This document shows, one piece after another, positions 29,430 through 37,996 of a DNA stretch of 64,000 nt. The notes beneath the pieces are model-generated. The model did not search any database and had not been told where the DNA came from. It worked only from the letters and a program-made list of their open reading frames with translations. The DNA is taken from the NCBI GenBank assembly GCA_938084585.1, contig CALKFF010000003.1, forward strand, positions 1-64,000, read 5' to 3'. The DNA is from an uncultured Flavobacteriales bacterium (lineage in GTDB: Bacteria; Bacteroidota; Bacteroidia; Flavobacteriales_D; Sanyastnellaceae). The position numbers were made by a program, and so were the translations under genes. Numbering within the stretch: position 1 is the stretch's first letter; each line of letters begins with the position of its first letter.

Positions 29430-30011
29430 ATGCCACGCGCCAAGACGCTGGCCTCCTGCCTCGCCCTCATTGCAGGGTACGTCTTGTTCAAGGCGGTTTC
29501 CTCCGAATGGGTCTTGGCCGAGCGGGCTGTGGCCCTGGGCGGCATGTACCATTGGACCGCGCTTGTGACCCTGGTCGTCGGATGGTCCGTCGCCATGGTC
29601 CGGCAAGGATGGAGCGCAGGCTCTTGGGTCGGCGACGTGAAACAGCTTCTGCAACCCACCTTCACTTACGCCCTGTTGGCGGCCGTGGCCGTGTACGGGT
29701 GGAACCACGTGTGGGCGAAGGAATCCACCGAGCTTCGTAAATCCATCCGAATCGCCCAGGTGGAAGAGTTCACCAAGTCCGACGCTGCATTTGAAGACTA
29801 CCTGTTGACGTTGCCGCTGGGACAGCGGGACGCCATGCCTGACCGGGAGACCGTTCGTACCCAAGCGATTTCACAGGTCGAGTGGATGATGTCCGGAGGG
29901 GTAACGTTTGCACTTTCCTTGTTGATGTACATTTTTGCAGCAGCCCTTCTTTCTGCGGTGGCTTCGCTGTTGCTGCATCAGATTTGGGGAATCCGACCGT
30001 TCCAAGGATGA
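29430..30011 (+). CDS. DUF4199-like membrane protein
   Basis: Four predicted hydrophobic segments with central VEEFTKSDAAFEDYLLTLPLGQRDAMPDR; located between rho and porT. Confidence 0.5.
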   Translation: MPRAKTLASCLALIAGYVLFKAVSSEWVLAERAVALGGMYHWTALVTLVVGWSVAMVRQGWSAGSWVGDVKQLLQPTFTYALLAAVAVYGWNHVWAKESTELRKSIRIAQVEEFTKSDAAFEDYLLTLPLGQRDAMPDRETVRTQAISQVEWMMSGGVTFALSLLMYIFAAALLSAVASLLLHQIWGIRPFQG

Positions 30012-30727
30012 CAACCCGCACACACATGGCCCCCGTCAGAAACATCCTCTTCCTGCTCTCCTTTGTGGCTTGCTCACTGACCGTGCATGCCCAAGGTGTG
30101 GGTCGGAAGAACCTGCCAAACTTCGACAACCGCCCCTACCACTTTGGGTTCATGTTGTCGGCAAACCGCAGCGATTTCAACTTCGCCATGGCCGACAGCT
30201 TGGCCGACGACGTGCGTGGCATTTCCAACTTGCCTCAAGCTGGATTCAACATGCACTTGATGGCGTCGTACACGCTGAGCCGACACATGCGCCTGCGCTT
30301 CGAGCCGGGGTTGAGCTTCCAAGACCGCGCGCTGAATTACCGATTTGCGGGCCAAGCAGACGTGGTGCGCCGCACCGAGGCGGTCAACTTGGACATCCCG
30401 CTGCTGCTCAAGTACCGGACCGACCGGCTGGACAACTTCGCGGCGTACGCCCTGTTTGGGGTGAAGTACATGCGGGACTTTCAATCCCAAGAAAACGTCA
30501 ACCAGCAGCTTCAATCGGACAACATTTTGCGGTTGCAATCCGGGAACTTCGCGGCCGACCTAGGAGCGGGCATCGACTTGTTCTTGCCCTTTTTCAAACT
30601 CTCCATCCAAGCGAAGACGGAACAAGGCCTCATCAACGTCCTCATTCCTGACGACAGCAACTACGCCAACCCCCTGGAATTCCTGCGTTCGCGCAGCTTT
30701 GTGTTGTCCTTCTGCTTTGAAGGATGA
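30008..30727 (+). CDS. porT: PorT-family T9SS outer membrane beta-barrel protein
   Basis: Signal peptide then NLPNFDNRPYHFGFMLSANRSDFNF, characteristic of PorT-family proteins; barrel-like alternating sequence ending SFVLSFCFEG. ATGA overlap with upstream ORF. Confidence 0.82.
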   Translation: MTTRTHMAPVRNILFLLSFVACSLTVHAQGVGRKNLPNFDNRPYHFGFMLSANRSDFNFAMADSLADDVRGISNLPQAGFNMHLMASYTLSRHMRLRFEPGLSFQDRALNYRFAGQADVVRRTEAVNLDIPLLLKYRTDRLDNFAAYALFGVKYMRDFQSQENVNQQLQSDNILRLQSGNFAADLGAGIDLFLPFFKLSIQAKTEQGLINVLIPDDSNYANPLEFLRSRSFVLSFCFEG

Positions 30728-31335
30728 ACGCCGGAAACAAGGACACCTACCTCACGTTGGAAGGGCCTTGCGAAGGGCTGTTCAAATCCAAAGGCAGCAA
30801 GCACTTCGGATACGGCTTTCCCATCCACGCTGAAGCGGAGGTCAAAAGTCATCTCGAAGCCATCCGAAAATCCCACCATACCGCTCGGCACGTCGCCTAC
30901 GCATGGATGATCGGGTTCAACGGCGACCACTTCAGGTCCAGCGACGATGGCGAACCAAGCAACAGCGCAGGACCGCCCATCCTGGGGGTGATTCGGTCCC
31001 ACGACCTGACCAACGTCATGTTCGCGGTCGTCCGCTACTTCGGGGGTGTCAAACTTGGCGTGGGTGGGCTGATTGAGGCGTACCGAGAAGGGGCTGCCGA
31101 CGCCCTGGCCCACGGACACATCGTGGAACGCATCCGAACCCAGCGTGTGCGCGTGGCCTTTGCCTACGAGCACATGGGGGTGGTCATGGGGTTGCTGAAG
31201 CGGGCTGGCCTGTCGCCGGCCAACACGGACTTCAACATGACCTGTTCGCTCGATGTGGACGTGCGGTTGAACGACCTCGAAGCCTTCAAGCATTCGGTCG
31301 CGCAGACCAGGATCGCCGAAGCCAAAGACGTTTAA
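30724..31335 (+). CDS. YigZ/IMPACT family protein
   Basis: SKGSKHFGYGFPI...HHTARHVAYAWMIG...SSDDGEPSNSAGPPILGVI...VRYFGGVKLGVGGLIEAYREGAADAL. Confidence 0.95.
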   Translation: MNAGNKDTYLTLEGPCEGLFKSKGSKHFGYGFPIHAEAEVKSHLEAIRKSHHTARHVAYAWMIGFNGDHFRSSDDGEPSNSAGPPILGVIRSHDLTNVMFAVVRYFGGVKLGVGGLIEAYREGAADALAHGHIVERIRTQRVRVAFAYEHMGVVMGLLKRAGLSPANTDFNMTCSLDVDVRLNDLEAFKHSVAQTRIAEAKDV

Positions 31336-32105
31336 ACCGCCGGCTTGGTCACCTTGTAAATCCAGCGCTCCTCCCCGAGACTGTAACGCCTGAACCGCGC
31401 TTCGCCCAGCGTGTCCTTCATGTCGACCACATCCACCTCGAATCCAGCTTCCTTCAACCGCTTGGGGTAGTCTTTGTGACCGTACAACCGAACGTGGTCT
31501 TGTTGCCAGTAAAGGCGCTCCCGTTCCATGGGGTCAGTGACATTGGGGTCTTCAGCCGTGTCGCCGTCTTTGTAGTTCACGGGCACCTGCAAAATGCCCC
31601 AGCCACCAGGCTTCATGACCCGGCAAAACTCCTTCAGCACCTGTCGGTCGTCCTCCACATGTTCCAACAAATGGTTCGCCATCAACACGTCGAAGGTGTT
31701 GTCGTCAAAGGGGATGTCGTGGCAATCGAAATGGTGGTCGGCCCAAGGGCTGTTCAAATCCGCGGTGATGTACTCCAACGACGTCTGGTTCTTGAACCGC
31801 TTCAGAAAGCAGTATTCCGGCGCGAGGTGAAGCATCTTCCCCTGCGTGGTGAAGAATGAGGTCGACCCTTTCAAATAGGCCCAGACAGCCCGGTGGCGTT
31901 CCAGGCTCAGGGAATGGGGGGCCAAGGCGTTGGCGCGGCTTCGCACACGTCCGTAGGGCAACATCTTCCGGTACGATTTGCCGACGATGGGGTCTTCCAG
32001 GGAGTTGCCTGCATACGTCCACGCCACGCTCTGCAACGCCAAATGCGCCCCGCGTTGCAACACTGTGCGAGGCACCCACCTCGTCAACACACTGACCAAT
32101 CCCAT
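31332..32105 (-). CDS. class I SAM-dependent methyltransferase
   Basis: MLHLAPEYCFLKRF...DLNSPWADHHFDCHDIPFDDNTFDVLMANHLLEHVEDDRQVLKEFCRVMKPGGWGILQVP. Confidence 0.85.
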   Translation of the reverse strand: MGLVSVLTRWVPRTVLQRGAHLALQSVAWTYAGNSLEDPIVGKSYRKMLPYGRVRSRANALAPHSLSLERHRAVWAYLKGSTSFFTTQGKMLHLAPEYCFLKRFKNQTSLEYITADLNSPWADHHFDCHDIPFDDNTFDVLMANHLLEHVEDDRQVLKEFCRVMKPGGWGILQVPVNYKDGDTAEDPNVTDPMERERLYWQQDHVRLYGHKDYPKRLKEAGFEVDVVDMKDTLGEARFRRYSLGEERWIYKVTKPAV

Positions 32106-32114
32106 GGGCTAAAA

Positions 32115-32144
32115 ATAAGGCGGGACCTCTCGGCCCCGCCTTTT
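32115..32144 (-). terminator. Rho-independent terminator of the FG-GAP/ASPIC gene
   Basis: Stem aaggcggg/cccgcctt (32117-32124 with 32135-32142), T-rich TTATTTTTA downstream on the minus strand. Confidence 0.85.
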
Positions 32145-32165
32145 CAACTCAAGTCAATCTTAAGG

Positions 32166-34985
32166 TCACTTGACCACGAGGGTTTGGTGTTGCGCCTGGC
32201 CTTTCCGGACCACACGCAAGGTGTACCAACCGGCGGGCCAGTTCACCTGCAGATCGCCAGTCCACGCACCCTCAAACACCACACGACCTTGGACGTCCAC
32301 AACGGTCATGGGCGTGCCGCCCGCCAAGCCGCGCACAGCCAGCACGTCGCCTCGGTTCACGGGGTTGGGTCCCACGGTCCAAGCGCCGTTCTCTTGCTCC
32401 GCCAACGACGAGGTGCCTTCCACTGTGATGGTGGTGGGCACGCGGTCTGAAGCGCACTCCACTGGGAGAGGCTCCGCTTGCCACGCGTAGAAGAAGTAGT
32501 AGTACTGCAAGCTTGGTCCTGCTGTGCTGTTGGTCACGGTCAGAAGGTCTCCCACCTCGTAGGGGTAGTTCAAATCTGAGTCGGTCCCTTCGCGCCACAA
32601 CTGTGGATCGTTTGTGGTGCAGCGGAGACCGTAGTTGGCCCCAGGCTCAATGTCCCAGCCCAACTCCAACACAAACGTGCCGTCCGTGACGTTCTGGGTG
32701 GTGCTTTCAAGGACCATTCCGAATTCGTTGATCAACTCGAAGGAGCGCTCGAACGTGCCGTTGGCGTAGAGGGTGACGCTGTTCAAGCGAATGTCCTCAT
32801 GCACGTCAAACTCGAGCCAGCGCTGGCTGTTGGTGTGGTACGCCCCACCTGGTTGGTTCTGGATTTCTCCGCCAATTTGGGTTTCCCCGGCATTCACACG
32901 GACATCCTCCGCCCAGTAAGTCACCGTCGCGTCGACCATCGGGCTGAAATCGTTGCCCGTGGCCACCGCGTTGCCGCCCATGGCCGCGTCGTACCAGGTG
33001 ATGTTTTCTCCTGTCGCGTTCAAATCAACCAAGGCTGGGGCGGGAATGGTTTGGTCTGGGGTGACAGTTGGGTTTTCCAACGGCGCGTCATACACCTCCA
33101 CAAACAACGTGTCAGAGACCCCGTCGTTGCCGCAGATGTCCACGCTGTACACGGCATACGCTCCTGACGTCGCGACTTCAATGCTTTGGCTTTCCTCGCC
33201 AGTGGACCAAATGAAGTTGTCGGCGTTGGACGCCGTCAACGTCAACATGCCTCCGTCGCACAAGTTGACGTCTCCGTCCACAGCGATGGTCGGCACGTTG
33301 CCCACAATTTCAGTGACTGTGAGCAAGTTGCTGAAGCCCGCACATCCTGCGTCGTCGTAGACCAGCACAGAGTAAGCGCCGCCTGCGGACACCTCGGTCG
33401 TTGGCGTCTCCGCCCCGTTGGACCACTCGTAAGAAGCGAAGCCCTCCGGCGCAGTCAACGTCACCGATTCGCCTGGGCAGAAGCCCTCTGCACTGGCTGT
33501 CGCGGTCACGTCAACCGTGCAAGGCACTTCCAGGACGTTGTGGTATTGATCAATCGCAGGGTTGTCAATCACCGTTTCCAACCCGCTTGGCCACTTGACG
33601 GTGGCTTGCGTCACGGTCTCGTGCTGCCCCAGGCCGAAACGGCAGGCGAACGTGCAAGTGATGCCGTAGCTCTCGCCTCCGCGCACTTCGCGCACCATGG
33701 TGCCGAAGTCTCCAGTCAACTCCACCTTGGCACCCACCGCGTCGATGTTGCTTTCAAAGCCTTCCAAGTCGAAGGCGATCCAGTGGTTGTCGTTGCCATC
33801 GTTCACCCAAAGGATGTCGGGGTTCCCGTTGTCGGGGCTCACGTAGCTGTTGCCGTAGCTGGCGTAGACGTCCAACTGGCCGTCGCGGTTCACATCGCCC
33901 GACGCAAAGCTGTGCATTGTGTCGTTCCATGGGAACATGTTGGGCACCTCGGTGAACGTCATGTCGCCGTTGTTGCGGAAGAACCCGTCCGCACCGCCTG
34001 TGTAGATGAGGTCGACGAACCCGTCGTTGTCGAAGTCGTCCATCTTGGCCTGCAAGAAGAACCCTGTGACCTCCAATCCGCTGCCCGCGGTGATGTTGGT
34101 GAAATGGCCTGTGCCATCGTTCTCCAACAATTGAATGGTCGAGCTGTGGTTGGTCGCCAAGCAATCGAAATCGCCGTCGTTGTCGATGTCTGCAAAGTCT
34201 GTGGTCCAGCTCTGCTCGTACAACACCAATCCGCGCTCCAACGCTTCTTCTGTCCAACCGCCGTTGCCGTCGTTCACCCAGAGTTGGTTGATGCGGCGCG
34301 GATCTTGAGGGTCATTTACAAACTGGCGGCACTTGGCGATGAACAAATCGATGTCCCCGTCGCTGTCGAAGTCCGTCCACACCGTGCCGTAGTTGCCGCT
34401 GTGGTCGTTGCCTGGGTAGTCTTGCAGGTCGTAGTCCGTCAAGTCGATGAACTGGGGTGCGGGCGACAAAGTGCCGTCCTCGTTGCCTTGCCACATGCGG
34501 CTCAGCGCGTCGTCGTGGCAGCCAAACACATCCAGGACCCCGTCGTTGTCGATGTCCACCCAGTTGCACGCCTGCATGAACATGCTGCCGTCGGCCAGTT
34601 CCAACGTGTTGGACACGCCTGGTGCGGTGATGTGCTGGACGTGCACCCCGTCGTAGGAGCCGCCCGAGAACACATCCTTGTGGCCGTCGTTGTCAAAATC
34701 CGCGACACACATGCCCCACTGGCTGTTGTTGCTCACCTGTCCCAAGTTGTAATCGACGAATCCGCCTTCAGGGGTTTGGTACAACGTGTGGAGCGTGTTG
34801 CTCTGGTCCAAGACGATCAGGTCGTCGTAGCCGTCGCCGTCCATGTCCGCGAATCCAACGCACCCGCCGCTGTTGTACGTGTCGGGCAACAAGTTGCTGG
34901 CATTGGTGAACGTTTGGGCTTGGGCCACCGAGGCGGTCATCGCCAAGGCAAGGAGCCATGCGCTGTGTCTTGTAAATGTGTTCAT
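32166..34985 (-). CDS. large secreted FG-GAP/VCBS + ASPIC/UnbV (CRTAC1-like) protein with Ig-like modules and T9SS type-A sorting domain
   Basis: Repeated DFDNDGHKDV / DIDNDGVLDVFG / DFDSDGDIDLFIAK units; ASPIC-like VGAKVELTGDFGTMVREVRGGESYG; CTD TVGPNPVNRGDVLAV...GWYTLRVVRKGQAQHQTLVVK. Confidence 0.92.
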   Translation of the reverse strand: MNTFTRHSAWLLALAMTASVAQAQTFTNASNLLPDTYNSGGCVGFADMDGDGYDDLIVLDQSNTLHTLYQTPEGGFVDYNLGQVSNNSQWGMCVADFDNDGHKDVFSGGSYDGVHVQHITAPGVSNTLELADGSMFMQACNWVDIDNDGVLDVFGCHDDALSRMWQGNEDGTLSPAPQFIDLTDYDLQDYPGNDHSGNYGTVWTDFDSDGDIDLFIAKCRQFVNDPQDPRRINQLWVNDGNGGWTEEALERGLVLYEQSWTTDFADIDNDGDFDCLATNHSSTIQLLENDGTGHFTNITAGSGLEVTGFFLQAKMDDFDNDGFVDLIYTGGADGFFRNNGDMTFTEVPNMFPWNDTMHSFASGDVNRDGQLDVYASYGNSYVSPDNGNPDILWVNDGNDNHWIAFDLEGFESNIDAVGAKVELTGDFGTMVREVRGGESYGITCTFACRFGLGQHETVTQATVKWPSGLETVIDNPAIDQYHNVLEVPCTVDVTATASAEGFCPGESVTLTAPEGFASYEWSNGAETPTTEVSAGGAYSVLVYDDAGCAGFSNLLTVTEIVGNVPTIAVDGDVNLCDGGMLTLTASNADNFIWSTGEESQSIEVATSGAYAVYSVDICGNDGVSDTLFVEVYDAPLENPTVTPDQTIPAPALVDLNATGENITWYDAAMGGNAVATGNDFSPMVDATVTYWAEDVRVNAGETQIGGEIQNQPGGAYHTNSQRWLEFDVHEDIRLNSVTLYANGTFERSFELINEFGMVLESTTQNVTDGTFVLELGWDIEPGANYGLRCTTNDPQLWREGTDSDLNYPYEVGDLLTVTNSTAGPSLQYYYFFYAWQAEPLPVECASDRVPTTITVEGTSSLAEQENGAWTVGPNPVNRGDVLAVRGLAGGTPMTVVDVQGRVVFEGAWTGDLQVNWPAGWYTLRVVRKGQAQHQTLVVK

Positions 34986-35064
34986 GAGTGCAGGTTTCAT
35001 TTCTGGTGTGGTTCGGCAATTTAACACGGCATACGACCCGGAAGTTGCATCTGTTGGCCGATTG

Positions 35065-35072
35065 TACTTTTG
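35065..35072 (+). promoter_or_regulatory. mtaB promoter -7 box TACTTTTG (5 nt before ATG)
   Basis: TAnnTTTG match; TTG at 35045-35047 upstream at -33-like spacing; ATG at 35078. Confidence 0.6.
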
Positions 35073-35077
35073 CGGCC

Positions 35078-36376
35078 ATGGTCCTGGGACACAAGGCGGC
35101 GTTTCACACGCTCGGATGCAAACTCAACTTCAGCGAAACGAGCACGTTGGCGAGGCAACTGGCCGAGGCAGGATACGCGCGTGTTCACATTGACGACGCC
35201 CCGGACGTGGTGGTCATCAACACTTGCAGCGTCACAGACCACGCCGACGCGAAGTGCCGCAACGCCGTCCGTCGCGCCATGCAAAGCAATCCGGAAGCCT
35301 ACGTGGTGGTGGTGGGATGCTACGCGCAACTGAAACCTGCTGAAATCGCGGACATCGACGGGGTTGACCTGGTGCTCGGCGCAGGCGAGAAATTCAATTT
35401 GGCAGACCACCTTGCCTCGGCCACCAAAGGGGATGAAGCGAAAGCCATTGCCGGAGAAATCAAAGAAGTGCGTGATTTCATCCCTGGGTTCTCGAGCGGG
35501 GACCGAACCAGGACATTCCTGAAGGTTCAAGACGGTTGCAACTATTTCTGCGCGTTTTGCACCATCCCCTTGGCCCGAGGGCGATCAAGAAGCGCCAACG
35601 TGGCCGACACTGTGGCACAAGCGCGCAAGGCCGTCGAAGCCGGAGCGAAGGAAATCGTCCTGACCGGCGTGAACATCGGAGACTTTGGCACAGCACACGG
35701 CGAAAGCCTGCTGGATTTGGCCAAGGCGCTGGACCGCGTCGACGGGGTGGAACGTTTCCGCATCTCCTCCATCGAACCCAATTTGTTGGAAGACGACCTC
35801 ATCGACTTTGTGGCCGCGTCGCAGAAATTCCAGCCCCATTTCCACATTCCCTTGCAATCGGGCTCCGACGACTTGCTGGCCGCGATGCGAAGACGCTACC
35901 GCACAGAGCTGTACGCCAGCCGCATCCGACGCATCCGCGAGAAGATGCCCCATGCGAGCATCGGCGTCGACGTCATCGTGGGCTTTCCGGGAGAAACGGA
36001 TGCGTTGTTCATGGAGACGGTGAACTTCATCAAGTCCCTCGACATCAGCTACCTGCACGTGTTCACCTACAGCGAGCGCCCCAACACAACGGCACTCCGA
36101 ATCGACGACGTCGTGCCTGTTCCAGTCCGAAAGGAACGCAACAAAACGCTGAGAAACGTGAGCTTGAAAGCGCAACGCGCCCACTACGAATCGCACCTCG
36201 ACAACGTGTTGCCGGTGCTGTTTGAGGAGGCGGAAGAGGACGGATTGCGCATGGGGTACACCCCCAATTACATCCGGGTGGCGGTGCCGTCCGCTGAGGT
36301 TCAAGGCAACGTGGTTCGGTCTGTGACGTTGGACCGCATTGACCCCATGGGATGGGTGCACGGCAGCCTGGCCTGA
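35078..36376 (+). CDS. mtaB: tRNA (N6-threonylcarbamoyladenosine(37)-C2)-methylthiotransferase MtaB
   Basis: AAFHTLGCKLNFSETSTLARQL, VINTCSVTDHADAKCRNAVRRA, KVQDGCNYFCAFCTIPLARGRSRS (radical-SAM CxxxCxxC), IGVDVIVGFPGETDALFMET. Confidence 0.96.
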   Translation: MVLGHKAAFHTLGCKLNFSETSTLARQLAEAGYARVHIDDAPDVVVINTCSVTDHADAKCRNAVRRAMQSNPEAYVVVVGCYAQLKPAEIADIDGVDLVLGAGEKFNLADHLASATKGDEAKAIAGEIKEVRDFIPGFSSGDRTRTFLKVQDGCNYFCAFCTIPLARGRSRSANVADTVAQARKAVEAGAKEIVLTGVNIGDFGTAHGESLLDLAKALDRVDGVERFRISSIEPNLLEDDLIDFVAASQKFQPHFHIPLQSGSDDLLAAMRRRYRTELYASRIRRIREKMPHASIGVDVIVGFPGETDALFMETVNFIKSLDISYLHVFTYSERPNTTALRIDDVVPVPVRKERNKTLRNVSLKAQRAHYESHLDNVLPVLFEEAEEDGLRMGYTPNYIRVAVPSAEVQGNVVRSVTLDRIDPMGWVHGSLA

Positions 36377-36391
36377 CGTAGCTTCGCCCGC

Positions 36392-37600
36392 ATGTACCCC
36401 AACCTGTATTTCGCCTTCCTCGACCTGTTGGGTTGGGATTTGCCGGCCCTCAAATTGATCAACAGCTTCGGATTTTTCGTGGCGTTGGCGTTTGTCGTGG
36501 CCCACGGCTTGTTGCGAACGGAACTCAAGCGCATGACGGCCTTGGGGCACTTCACGCCTTCGTCAAGGACCGAACGCATCGGAGAGCCCCCGCATCCTCT
36601 GGATTTGGGAATGCAAGCCCTGATGGGTTTTTTGTTGGGATGGAAGGTCCTCTACCTCGTGGTGAACGCTGGCGATTTGTTCCAAGGCGGGGGGCTGCCT
36701 CAAGCCCACCTTTTCAGCACGGAGGGCAACGTGGTTTGGGGGGTGTTGGGTGCGTTGGCGTTGACAGGATGGAGGTACTGGGAGGTGCAGCAAGCCAGGT
36801 TGCCTGAACCCAAAACTGTCGCCGTTCAAGTCCCCCCCCACGAACACGTCGGGGGCGTCACGGCCGCCGCCGCTGTTGGGGGCATTGCAGGAGCCAAGTT
36901 GTTCCACCTTTTGGAGTACCCCGATGAATTCGTGGCTTTCCTCCAAGCGCCCAGCTTGAACGCCTTCCTGGGTGGGCTCACCATTTACGGCGGCTTGATC
37001 GTTGGAGGCTTGTCGGTGTACGTGTACGCCCGACGTCACAACCTCAACTTCTTGAAGCTCGCAGACGGCACGGCGCCTGGGCTGTTGCTCGCCTACGGCA
37101 TTGGGCGCATCGGATGTCAAGTGAGTGGCGATGGCGATTGGGGCATTCCCAACCCCAACCCCAAGCCGGCATGGCTGTCTTGGGCGCCAGATTGGGTTTG
37201 GTCGTACGCCTACCCCAACAACGTGAACGGCGTCTACGGACCGCGGTCGGCGGGTTACACAGGCAAACTCATTGACCCCAACGTCCATCCATTCCCAGCA
37301 TTCGAAGGTTACGGGACCTACCTCGACCCCGCCGTGTTCCCCACCCCGATCTACGAAACCACGGCTGCGGCCCTGGGCTTTGCCATGCTCTGGACCATGC
37401 GGACCAAATGGGCCAAACCGGGCCAAATTTTTGCCGCCTACCTGATGTTCAACGGGTTTGAGAGATTTTGGATCGAGAAGATTCGGGTGAACACCACATT
37501 CGATCTTGCAGGCATCACCATGACCCAAGCGGAACTCATTTCGGTGTGCACGTTCCTCTCAGGGGTTGCCCTTTGGGCCTGGACGACCAAGCGCAACTGA
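36392..37600 (+). CDS. lgt: prolipoprotein diacylglyceryl transferase
   Basis: LTIYGGLIVGGLSVYVYARR...DGTAPGLLLAYGIGRIGCQVSGDGDWG...PTPIYETTAAALGFAMLW...FNGFERFWIEKIRVN. Confidence 0.95.
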   Translation: MYPNLYFAFLDLLGWDLPALKLINSFGFFVALAFVVAHGLLRTELKRMTALGHFTPSSRTERIGEPPHPLDLGMQALMGFLLGWKVLYLVVNAGDLFQGGGLPQAHLFSTEGNVVWGVLGALALTGWRYWEVQQARLPEPKTVAVQVPPHEHVGGVTAAAAVGGIAGAKLFHLLEYPDEFVAFLQAPSLNAFLGGLTIYGGLIVGGLSVYVYARRHNLNFLKLADGTAPGLLLAYGIGRIGCQVSGDGDWGIPNPNPKPAWLSWAPDWVWSYAYPNNVNGVYGPRSAGYTGKLIDPNVHPFPAFEGYGTYLDPAVFPTPIYETTAAALGFAMLWTMRTKWAKPGQIFAAYLMFNGFERFWIEKIRVNTTFDLAGITMTQAELISVCTFLSGVALWAWTTKRN

Positions 37601-37609
37601 GGCTCAGCG

Positions 37610-37996
37610 TCAAGAGTTGGGCGAGAACATGAGGCAGACGCCGTTGATGCAGTAACGTGTCCCGGTGGCTGTGGGGCCGTCGGGGAACACATGCCCCAAG
37701 TGGCTGTCGCACCCTGAGCACCTCACCTCCACCCGGACCATGCCGTGCGAGCGGTCGGCCACCTTCACAAGGTTGGCCGCTTCCTCTTCGCGGTCAAAAC
37801 TGGGCCAACCGCATCCTGCATCAAATTTCGAGTCTGACTCAAACAGGGTCTTGCCACACCCTTTGCACGCATAACACCCCTCGCGCCATTCGGCGTTGAG
37901 CTCACTCGAGCCAGGGCGCTCCGTGCCGTTTTCGCGCAGAACGCGGTGCTCCTCTTCGGAGAGCGCCTCGCGCCATTCTTCGGGCGTGCGTGTCAC
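37610..37996 (-). CDS. msrB: peptide-methionine (R)-S-oxide reductase
   Basis: CYACKGCGKTLFESDSKFDAGCGWPSFDRE...VEVRCSGCDSHLGHVFPDGPTATGTRYCINGVCL. Confidence 0.98.
   Translation of the reverse strand: MTRTPEEWREALSEEEHRVLRENGTERPGSSELNAEWREGCYACKGCGKTLFESDSKFDAGCGWPSFDREEEAANLVKVADRSHGMVRVEVRCSGCDSHLGHVFPDGPTATGTRYCINGVCLMFSPNS

Noticed and set aside
33186-35024. 612-aa plus-strand ORF antisense to the FG-GAP protein
   Set aside because: Antisense translation of repeated DxDxDG codons gives VAVAVHV-type repeats; not a protein family.
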